A stretch of DNA of 64,000 nucleotides, taken from the NCBI GenBank assembly GCA_002425185.1, contig DILT01000013.1, forward strand, positions 496,001-560,000. The letters are read 5' to 3'. Both the position numbers and the translations under genes were made by a program. The stretch is from Flammeovirgaceae bacterium UBA5585. Its GTDB lineage: Bacteria; Bacteroidota; Bacteroidia; Cytophagales; Cyclobacteriaceae. Position 1 is the first letter of the stretch, and every line of letters begins with the position of its first letter. This document shows, one piece after another, positions 16,169-24,591 of this stretch. A model generated the notes under the pieces. It was not told the origin of the DNA, did not search any database, and saw nothing but the letters and a program-made list of their open reading frames with translations.

Positions 16169-17092
16169 ATGCCCGCCATACACGTCTCTAAATCCATTAC
16201 CATTCAGGCGTCAGCCGAAAAGATTTTTAAGATTCTTAACGATTTTCACCATTGGCCTGCCTGGTCGCCCTGGCTGGTGATGGAGCCCAATGCCACCGTG
16301 AGCATTCAACCTGATGGAAAATTTTATAGTTGGGAAGGCAACCGCACCGGAAGTGGGGAGATGAAAGTGGTTTCTGAAACGTCACCTAAACGATTGGATC
16401 TTCTTGTTACTTTTTTAAAGCCATGGAAGTCCAGTTCGCCTGTTTGGTTTGAATTGAATACCAAAGGAGATGCTACGGAAGTAACCTGGCACATGGATAG
16501 TAAGCTTCCCTTCTTCATGTTCTGGATGAAAAAGATGATGACGGCTTATATTGGTATGGATTACACGCGAGGGTTAATGATGCTTAAAGAATACGTTGAA
16601 GCAGGAAAAGTTCCTTCGTTACTTCACTTTAAGGGCATGAGTCAATACGAAGGGTGTAACTATGTTGGTATAAAGACATCGTGTAGCATGGAAAGCATGA
16701 ACACAAAAATGGAACAAGATTTCACCCGGCTTTTTTCATGGATTGAGCATCATTCAGGTTTAATGACTGGAAAAGCTTTCTCTATTTACCACAAATGGGA
16801 TGTTGTAAATGATCATGTTATGTATACTGCAGCACTTCCGGTGAAAGAAATACCAGTTGAGCTGCCTGCAGGTTTTATTACGGGTAAAATTCCAGCATCT
16901 AAAGTGAACACCATCGTGCATACTGGCCCATATAAATTTTTGGGAAATGCATATAGCACACACTATTCTATGCAGCGCGCAAAAGAGTATACATACAGGA
17001 AGGGAACTGATCCGTTCGAAACCTATGTGAATTTACCGGGTGAGGTTCCCGACAATGAGTTAATCACGGAAGTTCATTTTCCAGCGAAGTAA
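16169..17092 (+). CDS. SRPBCC-domain protein fused to GyrI-like small-molecule-binding domain
   Basis: 307-aa fusion. Residues about 1-140 are a polyketide cyclase/START-like SRPBCC fold (SITIQASAEKIFKILNDFHHWPAWSPW). Residues about 150-307 are a GyrI/AraC-effector-type ligand domain (GYKFLGNAYSTHY region, ending in YVNLPGEVPDNELITEVHFPAK). Both bind small hydrophobic molecules; no DNA-binding domain is present. Ligand unknown. It is the first chromosomal gene after the integrase and is followed after about 28 bp by a membrane protein. Confidence 0.82.
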   Translation: MPAIHVSKSITIQASAEKIFKILNDFHHWPAWSPWLVMEPNATVSIQPDGKFYSWEGNRTGSGEMKVVSETSPKRLDLLVTFLKPWKSSSPVWFELNTKGDATEVTWHMDSKLPFFMFWMKKMMTAYIGMDYTRGLMMLKEYVEAGKVPSLLHFKGMSQYEGCNYVGIKTSCSMESMNTKMEQDFTRLFSWIEHHSGLMTGKAFSIYHKWDVVNDHVMYTAALPVKEIPVELPAGFITGKIPASKVNTIVHTGPYKFLGNAYSTHYSMQRAKEYTYRKGTDPFETYVNLPGEVPDNELITEVHFPAK

Positions 17093-17120
17093 ATTCCCAA
17101 AAGACAAAACAAAAGTGAGT

Positions 17121-17540
17121 ATGAATCCAATCCTTAAAAACACAATTGCTGTTGTTGCCGGAATTGTTGTCGGCAGCTTCGTCAACATGGGAATCATCAT
17201 GATCAGCGGATCCATCATCCCACCACCTGCCGGAGCAGATGTTACCACCATGGAGGGGTTGAAAGAATCACTCCATCTGTTCGAGCCAAGGCATTTTATA
17301 TTTCCCTTTCTGGCCCATGCTCTCGGCACATTGGTGGGGGCATTTGTTGCTGCCAAAATTGCGGCCACGTATCGGATAACCTTTGCGATAATAATAGGCT
17401 GTGTGTTTTTAATAGGCGGCATTACCAATGTGATTATGCTTCCTTCGCCCTTTTGGTTTACCCTATTGGATTTGGGCGGTGCCTATTTTCCGATGGGCTA
17501 CCTGGGTGGAAAATTAGCTGTCGGGAAAAAGACCAATTAA
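17121..17540 (+). CDS. Conserved four-helix membrane protein
   Basis: 139-aa hydrophobic protein with about four transmembrane segments (NTIAVVAGIVVGSFVNMGII, HALGTLVGAFVAAKIA, ITFAIIIGCVFLIGGI and a C-terminal LLDLGGAYFPMGYLGGKLAV). Proteins of this kind are common in Bacteroidota but no function is assigned. The ATG at 17121 is preferred over the GTG at 17115. Likely co-transcribed with the SRPBCC/GyrI gene; convergent with the holin-like gene, 13 bp away. Confidence 0.75.
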   Translation: MNPILKNTIAVVAGIVVGSFVNMGIIMISGSIIPPPAGADVTTMEGLKESLHLFEPRHFIFPFLAHALGTLVGAFVAAKIAATYRITFAIIIGCVFLIGGITNVIMLPSPFWFTLLDLGGAYFPMGYLGGKLAVGKKTN

Positions 17541-17553
17541 AGCTCAATACATT

Positions 17554-17901
17554 TTATCGCGCGCGATCTTTAAGAAGATCATTGAACAAACTATTGAAAA
17601 GCGACAAGATTAAACTGAAGGCCAGCGCCCACCAGAATCCATCCACCGAAAAGTTATCAATCAGCCAATCCACCAGTAAAATCATCAGCGCATTGATGAC
17701 CAACAGAAATAAACCAAACGTTACAAATGTGATGGGAATGGTGAGTACAACCAGCACAGGCTTAATCAGCGCATTAACAACAGAGAGTACCAGCGCCACC
17801 AATAAAGCATAGCCATAATGCTCAACATGAACACCCGGCAGGAGATAAGCCGTGAGCAATACAGCCAGGCCGCTTAGTAAAAAACGAATAACACCATTCA
17901 T
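17554..17901 (-). CDS. Phage holin superfamily IV / YvlD-like membrane protein
   Basis: 115-aa protein with four hydrophobic segments and the typical LLPGVHVEHYGYALLVALVLSVVNALIKPVL layout of the Phage_holin_4_2 (YvlD) family. The name is historical; chromosomal members are not part of prophages, and no phage genes are near. Role uncertain (envelope stress in some bacteria). ATG at 17901. Confidence 0.85.
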   Translation of the reverse strand: MNGVIRFLLSGLAVLLTAYLLPGVHVEHYGYALLVALVLSVVNALIKPVLVVLTIPITFVTFGLFLLVINALMILLVDWLIDNFSVDGFWWALAFSLILSLFNSLFNDLLKDRAR

Positions 17902-17966
17902 AGCTTTTTTATTAATCTTTCAATATCTGTTTTTCAATCGGAATCTCAAATACTAACTTGCTGACT

Positions 17967-19337
17967 ATGTACGCCATTGTTGATATCGAGACGACCGGGG
18001 GCTACGCGGATAACCATCGCATTACAGAAATTGCCATTTACCACCATAATGGTATTGAGGTAACCGATCACTTTTACACACTAGTAAATCCGGGAAGAAG
18101 AATTCCGCAATACATTACCGGGCTCACAGGCATTACTACCGAAATGGTGGCCGAAGCCCCACCGTTTGAAGAGGTTGCTGAATCCATATTGCGTTTACTG
18201 GAGAATAGAATTTTTGTAGCCCACAATGCGCACTTCGATTATTCTTTTTTGAAGAAGGAGTTTGAGATGGCTGGTTTGAGCTGGCAAGCAAAAAAACTAT
18301 GCACGGTGCGGCTAAGCCGAAAAATAATTCCTGGTTTGCGCTCGTACAGTTTGGGGAGCCTGGCGCAAAGTTTAGGGGTTCAGATCAAGAACCGGCATCG
18401 TGCAGGCGGTGATGCAGAAGCCACGGCAATAATTTTTTCAAAGCTGCTAAACCGCGATAAAGACGGTTACATCAGCAGGTCGCTTAAACGAAATTCTGGT
18501 GAAACCATCTTGCCTCCTAATTTACCCAAAGAAGAGTTTGACCGGCTCCCGGCAAAACCGGGTGTGTATTATTTTTTGAATGAACGCAGCCACGTGATTT
18601 ATGTAGGCAAAGCAAATAATATTAAGAAACGAATAGCCGGGCACTTTACCGGTGATGCCCGCGAATGGAACCGCTCGAAAATCAGAAATGAAATTCATCA
18701 CATCACGTATGAGCTAACCGGCAACGAGCTCATTGCACTGATTATGGAATCGCAGGAGATTCGCAGACTTTGGCCCAAGTATAACATGGCCCAAAAATTT
18801 CGTGTGGAGGAATGGGGGATTTACAGCTATGAAGATCGCACAGGGTATGTACGCTTTTCAGTCAATCAGGTTAAGCGCGGATCACATCCACTGATTCGTT
18901 TTAACGCCAAGGGTGACGCATGGAATTTTTTATGGGAGAAAGTTAGGGAGTATGATTTGTGCCCAAAACTCAGCGGACTTCAATTGTCAAAAGGGTTGTG
19001 TTTTCAATACCAGATTGGTGATTGCAAGGGAGCGTGCATGGGGGTTGAATCAGTAAAGAAATATAACAAGCGTGCGGTAAAAGCTATTCAATCTTTTCGC
19101 GAGCCGGGCGAATCGGTGGCGATTATCGGAAAGGGTCGAAATGTCCGGGAAAGCTCATTGGTGCTTGTAGAGAATGGAAACTTTTTAGGCTATGGTTTTG
19201 TGGATAAAGATGTTTCGCTTGAGCATTTCGATGAAGCACGAAGTTATGTGCGTAGTGGCGTGGAAACATCCACCGTTCAAAACCTGATTAACTCCTATTT
19301 ATTGAATCCGCGTGATTGTGAAATTCTTGTGTATTAA
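17967..19337 (+). CDS. DnaQ-like 3'-5' exonuclease fused to GIY-YIG nuclease (UvrC/Cho-like)
   Basis: 456-aa fusion. Residues about 1-165 are a DEDDh exonuclease: motif I DIETTG, motif II region AHNAHFDYSFL, motif III HRAGGDAEATA. Residues about 190-275 are a GIY-YIG endonuclease domain (GVYYF..., VIYVGKANNIKKRIAGHF). The rest resembles the UvrC/Cho family (LCFQYQIGDCKGACMG). Such fusions are known in several phyla and are thought to act in DNA repair, for example gap or flap processing during excision repair. ATG at 17967 is chosen over TTG at 17958. Confidence 0.9.
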   Translation: MYAIVDIETTGGYADNHRITEIAIYHHNGIEVTDHFYTLVNPGRRIPQYITGLTGITTEMVAEAPPFEEVAESILRLLENRIFVAHNAHFDYSFLKKEFEMAGLSWQAKKLCTVRLSRKIIPGLRSYSLGSLAQSLGVQIKNRHRAGGDAEATAIIFSKLLNRDKDGYISRSLKRNSGETILPPNLPKEEFDRLPAKPGVYYFLNERSHVIYVGKANNIKKRIAGHFTGDAREWNRSKIRNEIHHITYELTGNELIALIMESQEIRRLWPKYNMAQKFRVEEWGIYSYEDRTGYVRFSVNQVKRGSHPLIRFNAKGDAWNFLWEKVREYDLCPKLSGLQLSKGLCFQYQIGDCKGACMGVESVKKYNKRAVKAIQSFREPGESVAIIGKGRNVRESSLVLVENGNFLGYGFVDKDVSLEHFDEARSYVRSGVETSTVQNLINSYLLNPRDCEILVY

Positions 19338-19340
19338 AGT

Positions 19341-20027
19341 CTATTTTCTTTTACGCCCCTCAACCCCTGGGTAAAGAGAAGGCACCGGATCGCTGGTGAA
19401 TATTTCTTTGGTATGTATGTCCATCATAGAAAGTACTCCCGACCAACCCGCCCCGGTGTCCATCAACCATACTTCACCCGATTGAATAGGTTTTTGAAAC
19501 GGCACCGGTGTATGCCCAAGGTACACCTCATCGTATTCCGTGTGCTTAGCATAAATGCCTTTATGATAAAATTCTAACGCTATGCGTGAAAGGTTTCTGT
19601 CCCACAAAAAAACCTGAAGCGTTTGCTGTTCAATGGGTTGTATCGGATTAATGCCTGCATGTACAAACAGTTTATTGTGCTGAATGTAAAAAGGGAGGGC
19701 GCGTTCAAGAAACAACTGGTGCTTTTCAAAATTGTTTTCGCCAAAGGAATTCACTGTGGCTTCGCCACCTTGTTTCCACCACACCTCATCGATTATTCCA
19801 TAACGCATCCACTCCAGCGTCCAGAAGTCGTGGTTGCCAAAAATGTACGTGAGGTTTTTTATGCGCATTAATTCATCAATGGCCTGTTTTGTTTCGGGCC
19901 AGCCATCGCACACATCGCCCAATGAAATCAGGTGATCTTTTTCATAATCAAAACCAGCTCGTTGCAGGCATTGAACAAGCGCCCGATGCGCACCGTGGAT
20001 ATCTCCGATTACAAAAGTCCTTGACAT
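19341..20027 (-). CDS. Serine/threonine-phosphatase-like metallophosphoesterase
   Basis: 228-aa calcineurin-fold phosphoesterase. Motifs: GDIHGAH (residues 8-14), SLGDVCDGWPETK, FGNHDFWTLEWM and a later HAGIN; these bind the two metals. It resembles bacterial Ser/Thr phosphatases of the PrpA/ApaH-like group; substrate unknown. The ATG at 20027 directly precedes MSRTFVIGDIHG; the longer frame to 20090 would overlap the divergent SemiSWEET gene and is rejected. Confidence 0.88.
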   Translation of the reverse strand: MSRTFVIGDIHGAHRALVQCLQRAGFDYEKDHLISLGDVCDGWPETKQAIDELMRIKNLTYIFGNHDFWTLEWMRYGIIDEVWWKQGGEATVNSFGENNFEKHQLFLERALPFYIQHNKLFVHAGINPIQPIEQQTLQVFLWDRNLSRIALEFYHKGIYAKHTEYDEVYLGHTPVPFQKPIQSGEVWLMDTGAGWSGVLSMMDIHTKEIFTSDPVPSLYPGVEGRKRK

Positions 20028-20063
20028 TATATTTACTTTCGTGTCCGATCGAACCAAGATAAC

Positions 20064-20321
20064 ATGACAACCATCGAAATCGTTGGGCACACCGGTGCCT
20101 TTTTAAGCAGTATCACCTTTATGCCCCAGGTTTACAAAGCGTGGCAATCCAAAAGTGTAGGCGATCTGAGCCTGGCCATGATGCTGATTGTGTTCACCAG
20201 TACCATTGTGTGGCTGATTTATGGTTTTGGCCTCACCCTGTGGCCGGTTATTATTTGTAATGGCATTATCTGTGTGCTTAGCCTTATGCTTATTTATTTT
20301 AAGCTGACATTTAAGAAATAG
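20064..20321 (+). CDS. SemiSWEET sugar transporter
   Basis: 85-aa, three-helix membrane protein of the SemiSWEET/PQ-loop family, with the PQ motif in FMPQVYKAWQSKSVGDLS. Two copies form a pore that moves sugars down their gradient. Length is normal for the family. It is divergent from the phosphatase-like gene (36 bp between starts) and stands alone. Confidence 0.93.
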   Translation: MTTIEIVGHTGAFLSSITFMPQVYKAWQSKSVGDLSLAMMLIVFTSTIVWLIYGFGLTLWPVIICNGIICVLSLMLIYFKLTFKK

Positions 20322-20424
20322 CGTTTTCCGTTGGCCGAAGCAAATGCGCGGTTATCACTTTTTTAGCCTAAATCATTAGAATTGCGCTACTTTAGCGCTT
20401 TAATTTTAATCAAATCGAGTTGTG

Positions 20425-21411
20425 ATGGAAGCTGTGATTGCTGAAAAACAAGATCTGCACAAGGCAAAAATCAGCCAGGTAATGGCTGAGGTGGGTAAGG
20501 TGGTAGTGGGGCAACAGTATATGGTAAACCGCCTGCTTATCGGGTTATTCACCAATGGTCATATTTTGTTGGAAGGCGTGCCGGGCTTAGCCAAAACGTT
20601 AACCGTTAGTACCCTTGCTAAAGTTCTTCACCTGGATTTTCAACGCATTCAATTTACCCCCGATTTGCTCCCTGCCGATTTGGTGGGAACTATGATCTAC
20701 AACCAAAAGGAAGGAAAGTTTGAAGTAAAGAAAGGCCCTATTTTCGCCAACCTTATTCTGGCCGATGAGATTAACCGCTCGCCTGCCAAAGTGCAATCGG
20801 CCTTACTGGAGGCCATGCAGGAAAAGCAGGTAACTATTGGTGAGACAACCTTTACACTCGACAAACCTTTTTTGGTATTGGCTACACAAAACCCGGTTGA
20901 CCAGGAAGGAACCTACCCATTACCGGAGGCCCAGGTGGATCGCTTTATGATGAAAGTTTTTGTGGATTACCCGAGCAAAGATCAGGAGCTTGAGGTGATG
21001 CGCAGGATTTCCAACATGCGGTTTGACTTTACAGTAAACGCGTTGCTTACGAAGGAAGACATCTATGACATCCGCGACCAGATCAACAAAGTAAAAATTT
21101 CCGAATCGTTGGAGCGCTACATCATTGAACTGGTATTCGCCACCCGTAAACCGCTCGACTATAGACTTAACGAGCAGGCACCTTATATTCAGTTTGGTGC
21201 TTCACCGCGTGCCAGCATTAATCTAAACCTGGCAGCTAAAGCCACAGCGTATATAGAGGGGCGTGATTATGTGCTTCCGGAAGATATCAAAGAAGTGGCA
21301 TTAGACGTGATGAATCACCGCATTATTTTGAATTACGAGGCCGAAGCCGATAACGTAAAAACCAGCGATATCATCAAGGCTATTTTGAACAAGGTGCCCA
21401 TCAGCAAATAA
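20425..21411 (+). CDS. MoxR-family AAA+ ATPase
   Basis: 328-aa AAA+ ATPase. Walker A is GVPGLAKT (near residue 50), Walker B is LILADEINRSPAK, sensor 1 is ATQNPVDQEGTYPLPEAQVDRF, and a C-terminal lid domain follows. MoxR proteins act as chaperones for assembling metal- or vWA-domain complexes. In Bacteroidota the gene usually heads a moxR-DUF58-batA-batB operon; here the partners are absent and a TonB receptor follows after 200 bp, so it is an orphan. ATG at 20425 is used rather than the GTG at 20422. Confidence 0.92.
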   Translation: MEAVIAEKQDLHKAKISQVMAEVGKVVVGQQYMVNRLLIGLFTNGHILLEGVPGLAKTLTVSTLAKVLHLDFQRIQFTPDLLPADLVGTMIYNQKEGKFEVKKGPIFANLILADEINRSPAKVQSALLEAMQEKQVTIGETTFTLDKPFLVLATQNPVDQEGTYPLPEAQVDRFMMKVFVDYPSKDQELEVMRRISNMRFDFTVNALLTKEDIYDIRDQINKVKISESLERYIIELVFATRKPLDYRLNEQAPYIQFGASPRASINLNLAAKATAYIEGRDYVLPEDIKEVALDVMNHRIILNYEAEADNVKTSDIIKAILNKVPISK

Positions 21412-21484
21412 TCTGCTGCTTAACATTACGATAAGGATTTTTTAAACTGCATAATAGTGTATTAACAGGTGTTAGCCTGTCTTT

Positions 21485-21504
21485 TAATCGCAATATTACG
21501 ATTA
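21485..21504. promoter_or_regulatory. ArsR-like palindromic operator
   Basis: Palindrome TAATCGCAATATTACGATTA with 9 of 10 pairs matched, 107 bp before the TonB-receptor start. Its core nearly equals the perfect palindrome at 30020-30037 in front of the ACR3 arsenite exporter, so the same regulator may bind both. The regulator gene is not in the window. Confidence 0.5.
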
Positions 21505-21540
21505 CACTGAAAATCAACTATTTAAGCACAGTATAAGCGC

Positions 21541-21596
21541 TTAACAATTTCGTAACAATGCCTTGCCGATGGGGTAATAGTGCGTAGCCACCTTTG
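21541..21596 (+). promoter_or_regulatory. PHO-box-like 11-bp repeats and promoter of the TonB receptor
   Basis: TTAACA at 21541 and GTAACA at 21552 are spaced exactly 11 bp, followed by a degenerate third unit TTGCCG at 21563. A -7-like CACCTTTG begins at 21589, 26 bp after the third unit. Eleven-bp direct repeats ending near the -35 region are the layout of PhoB (PHO) boxes. The same geometry recurs at 24509-24563. Confidence 0.5.
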
Positions 21597-21611
21597 CGTA
21601 AAATTTAAGGT

Positions 21612-24410
21612 ATGCGTAATCTGTATCTGGCTTTTTTCACCCTGCTTTCTTCCTTCACGTTTGCTCAAACGGGAACAATAAGCGGAAAAATTACTGACGC
21701 CAAAACAGGAGAAGAAATAATTGGGGCCAACGTTTCTATACAGGGAACGCAGGTAGGGGCACCAACCGACATTGATGGAAAATTTTCCATAGGTAATGTT
21801 AAGCCCGGAACTTACAACCTGGTGGTTTCATTCATCACGTATAAAACACATGTCATTCCTGATGTGGTAGTGGAGGCCAATAAGATATCATCCATTACTG
21901 TTGCCATGCAGGAAGAGTCGCAGGAATTGGAGGAAGTTATTGTAACCGGAACGCGTGAAATTAACAGCGACTTCGCACTTCTTAAGGCAATCAAGGAAAG
22001 CAAACTTGTTGTATCCGGAATTTCAGCTGAGCAGATTTCTAAATCTCAGGATCGTGATGCTGCCCAGGTTATGCGCAGAGTGCCGGGTATTACCATTCAG
22101 GAAAATCGTTTTATCGTTGTTCGCGGGTTAAGCTCACGCTACAGCAGCGTTGTTTTGAATGGTGTTTTTGCACCCAGCTCTGAAACCGACAGCCGCGCAT
22201 TTTCATTCGACATTTTACCCAGTGGATTAATTGATCAGATTTTAGTTTACAAAACTGGTGGAGCGTGGTTGCCCGGTGACTATGCCGGTGCGGTAGTTCA
22301 GATTACCACTAAAAATGTTGTTAATGATCCGTTTATAAATGGCGCACTTTCCATCGGGTACAGAAGAGGCACTACAGGTACTACCCGTCAAAGTCAGGAG
22401 CGCTCATCAACCGAATGGTTAGGATTTGATGGAGGATCGAGGAGTTTGCCAGATAATGCACCAGCCAATTACGGGGCTTTAGGATTTAACCCGAACCTGA
22501 TTGAAATTGAAAGCAGGAAGTGGGAGAACACCTGGGGATTGCAGGATGTAAACGTATTACCCGACATTCGATTCAATTTGAATTTCGGTAAAGGATTCAA
22601 GCTTGGAGGCATGAAGTTAAGTACCATTAATGGCTTAACGTACAGCAACACCAATCAATATAATGATGCTTCCTTTAACCGTTATTTTAATTACGAGGAA
22701 GATTTTTCCAGTGAAAATTTCTTCAACTACATAGACAACCAACTGGCAAACAATGTTCGGTTAGGGATGCTTAGCAATTGGACTTTAAACATTAACAGTC
22801 GGAATAAAATTGAGTTCCGAAACCTGTTCAACAACATTGGCACAAACGAAACGATTATTCGCAGTGGCGATAATTTCTTTCGTCAGCAAAATTTCAGAAA
22901 TTATTCATACCGTTACATTGGCAGATCATCATACATGGGGCAGTTGGAAGGTAAGCATGAATTGATTCCAAGCAAATTAAGTATTACATGGCTGGGAGGA
23001 TACACTACCATTAACCGGAATGAACCCGACTGGAGGCGTTTAGTTACCGGAAGATTGCAAGGCTCAGCAGAAGATGTTCCCTATGTTGTTAACGTTAACT
23101 CAAGCGTAAGCGCAGTAAACTCAGCCCGATTTTACCAGGATTTAAATGAAACAAGTTTAACCAATCGCGTTGATCTGGATTATTCTTTCAATGCCCCTGC
23201 CGGACGTGACCCTTTTCAATTAAAGATGGGATATTGGGTTGAACTTAAGGATAGAAGTTTTCAGACCCGTACCATTGCGCATGTGGCTCGCGATGGATTC
23301 AATCCTGACATTGCCTCGCAACCTTTTGACAGAATTTTTGATCGCGCCAACGTAGCTTATAACGGAGGACATTTTATTGACGAGCGCCAACGCCCGCAGG
23401 ACTCCTATACAGCTGAAAACTTGTTAGCCGCAGGGTACTTCAGTGCCGACATGCCGCTTTCAGAGAAAATACGCGTGGTGGCGGGTTTGCGCGTTGAGTA
23501 CAACCGTCAGCAGTTGAAATCTGCACCTGGTGTTGGGGCTACCTCAGTGGATAATCCCATAACCAGTTTACTGCCCTTTCTTAATGCCAGTTACAATCTC
23601 ACGTCCTCATCGCTTGTTCGCTTAGCCTACAGTAAAACATTGAATCGTCCTGAATTCAGGGAACTAGCGGAGTTCAGCTACTACGATTTCCAATACGCTA
23701 TTGATATTGTAGGAAATCAAAATCTGAAAGTGTCCGACATTCATAACGTTGATTTGCGCTGGGAGTACTATCCTACACCAAATGAGTTTATCGCCATTGG
23801 AGGATTTGGCAAGTATTTTAAAAACCCTATAGAAACAGTAATTAGAACAGGAACGGATAACCCCGCACTGTTGTACACCAACGCCAAGGAGGCTTACACG
23901 GCTGGTGCTGAAGTTGAAGTAAGAAAGGCGTTGGCCTATTCATCAGCCAGCAGCTTTTTGAATAACTCCTTTATTGTTTTTAATGCTTCATTAATTTATA
24001 ACCGTATTCAGGTTAGTGACCTGGCTGATGACCTCGAGTTGTCAAAAAGGCCCATGCAGGGACAGTCACCATACATTGTTAACCTTGGATATTATTTTGA
24101 AGACACCAAGCGTGGACTGCAGGCCAATCTTCAATATAATGTGTTTGGTAAGCGAATCACTTTTGTGGGGAATACACAATTTCCTACCTGGTGGGAAGTG
24201 CCCCGCCATTTGGTTGACTTGAATGTTGCCAAGACTATTGGAAAAAATCTTGAAATACGCTTCGGTATCAGCGATTTACTTAATGCTAAATGGGAGTTGC
24301 GTGAAGATCCGGATCTAAATAATGATGTGTCGGATGTTAGCACTAATAAGGTAGTTCGCGGAACACGCAACGGACAACTTTTCACCGTTGGACTTGGCTT
24401 TAAGTTTTAA
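21612..24410 (+). CDS. TonB-dependent outer-membrane receptor
   Basis: 932-aa outer-membrane transporter. A signal peptide (MRNLYLAFFTLLSSFTFAQ) is followed by a carboxypeptidase-regulatory-like domain (GTISGKITDAKTGEEIIGANV, about residues 20-105), a plug domain (about 130-240, with MRRVPGITIQENRFIVVRGL) and a 22-strand beta-barrel ending in the aromatic-rich LFTVGLGFKF. It is not of the SusC type and has no SusD next to it; the partner is the beta-helix lipoprotein downstream. The substrate is not shown by sequence; the repeats upstream suggest phosphate control, so a phosphorus compound is a reasonable guess. Confidence 0.93.
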   Translation: MRNLYLAFFTLLSSFTFAQTGTISGKITDAKTGEEIIGANVSIQGTQVGAPTDIDGKFSIGNVKPGTYNLVVSFITYKTHVIPDVVVEANKISSITVAMQEESQELEEVIVTGTREINSDFALLKAIKESKLVVSGISAEQISKSQDRDAAQVMRRVPGITIQENRFIVVRGLSSRYSSVVLNGVFAPSSETDSRAFSFDILPSGLIDQILVYKTGGAWLPGDYAGAVVQITTKNVVNDPFINGALSIGYRRGTTGTTRQSQERSSTEWLGFDGGSRSLPDNAPANYGALGFNPNLIEIESRKWENTWGLQDVNVLPDIRFNLNFGKGFKLGGMKLSTINGLTYSNTNQYNDASFNRYFNYEEDFSSENFFNYIDNQLANNVRLGMLSNWTLNINSRNKIEFRNLFNNIGTNETIIRSGDNFFRQQNFRNYSYRYIGRSSYMGQLEGKHELIPSKLSITWLGGYTTINRNEPDWRRLVTGRLQGSAEDVPYVVNVNSSVSAVNSARFYQDLNETSLTNRVDLDYSFNAPAGRDPFQLKMGYWVELKDRSFQTRTIAHVARDGFNPDIASQPFDRIFDRANVAYNGGHFIDERQRPQDSYTAENLLAAGYFSADMPLSEKIRVVAGLRVEYNRQQLKSAPGVGATSVDNPITSLLPFLNASYNLTSSSLVRLAYSKTLNRPEFRELAEFSYYDFQYAIDIVGNQNLKVSDIHNVDLRWEYYPTPNEFIAIGGFGKYFKNPIETVIRTGTDNPALLYTNAKEAYTAGAEVEVRKALAYSSASSFLNNSFIVFNASLIYNRIQVSDLADDLELSKRPMQGQSPYIVNLGYYFEDTKRGLQANLQYNVFGKRITFVGNTQFPTWWEVPRHLVDLNVAKTIGKNLEIRFGISDLLNAKWELREDPDLNNDVSDVSTNKVVRGTRNGQLFTVGLGFKF

Positions 24411-24497
24411 GATTTAACATCGCGATCCGATCGCCTTTTAGTATGCAGAAGACATTCAAGTGGTGTCTGGCGATCCCTATGGTTTATTTTATCCACA

Positions 24498-24563
24498 CTA
24501 AGGTTTTCGTAACAATAACCTAACAATCGGTTAACCCCTGCTTTACCCCTAAGGCCTACTTTG
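24498..24563 (+). promoter_or_regulatory. PHO-box-like 11-bp repeats and promoter of the beta-helix lipoprotein
   Basis: GTAACA (24509), CTAACA (24520) and TTAACC (24531) are spaced exactly 11 bp; a weaker CTAAGG sits one more period upstream (24498). A -7-like TACTTTG starts at 24557, 26 bp after the last unit, the same distance as in the TonB-receptor promoter. This supports joint control by a PhoB-type regulator. Confidence 0.55.
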
Positions 24564-24591
24564 CAGCCGATTTCAACTTAACTTAAAAATC

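Noticed and set aside
17554..17901. Prophage remnant, based on the holin-type protein
   Set aside because: The YvlD/holin superfamily IV protein is a common chromosomal membrane protein; no other phage genes are nearby.
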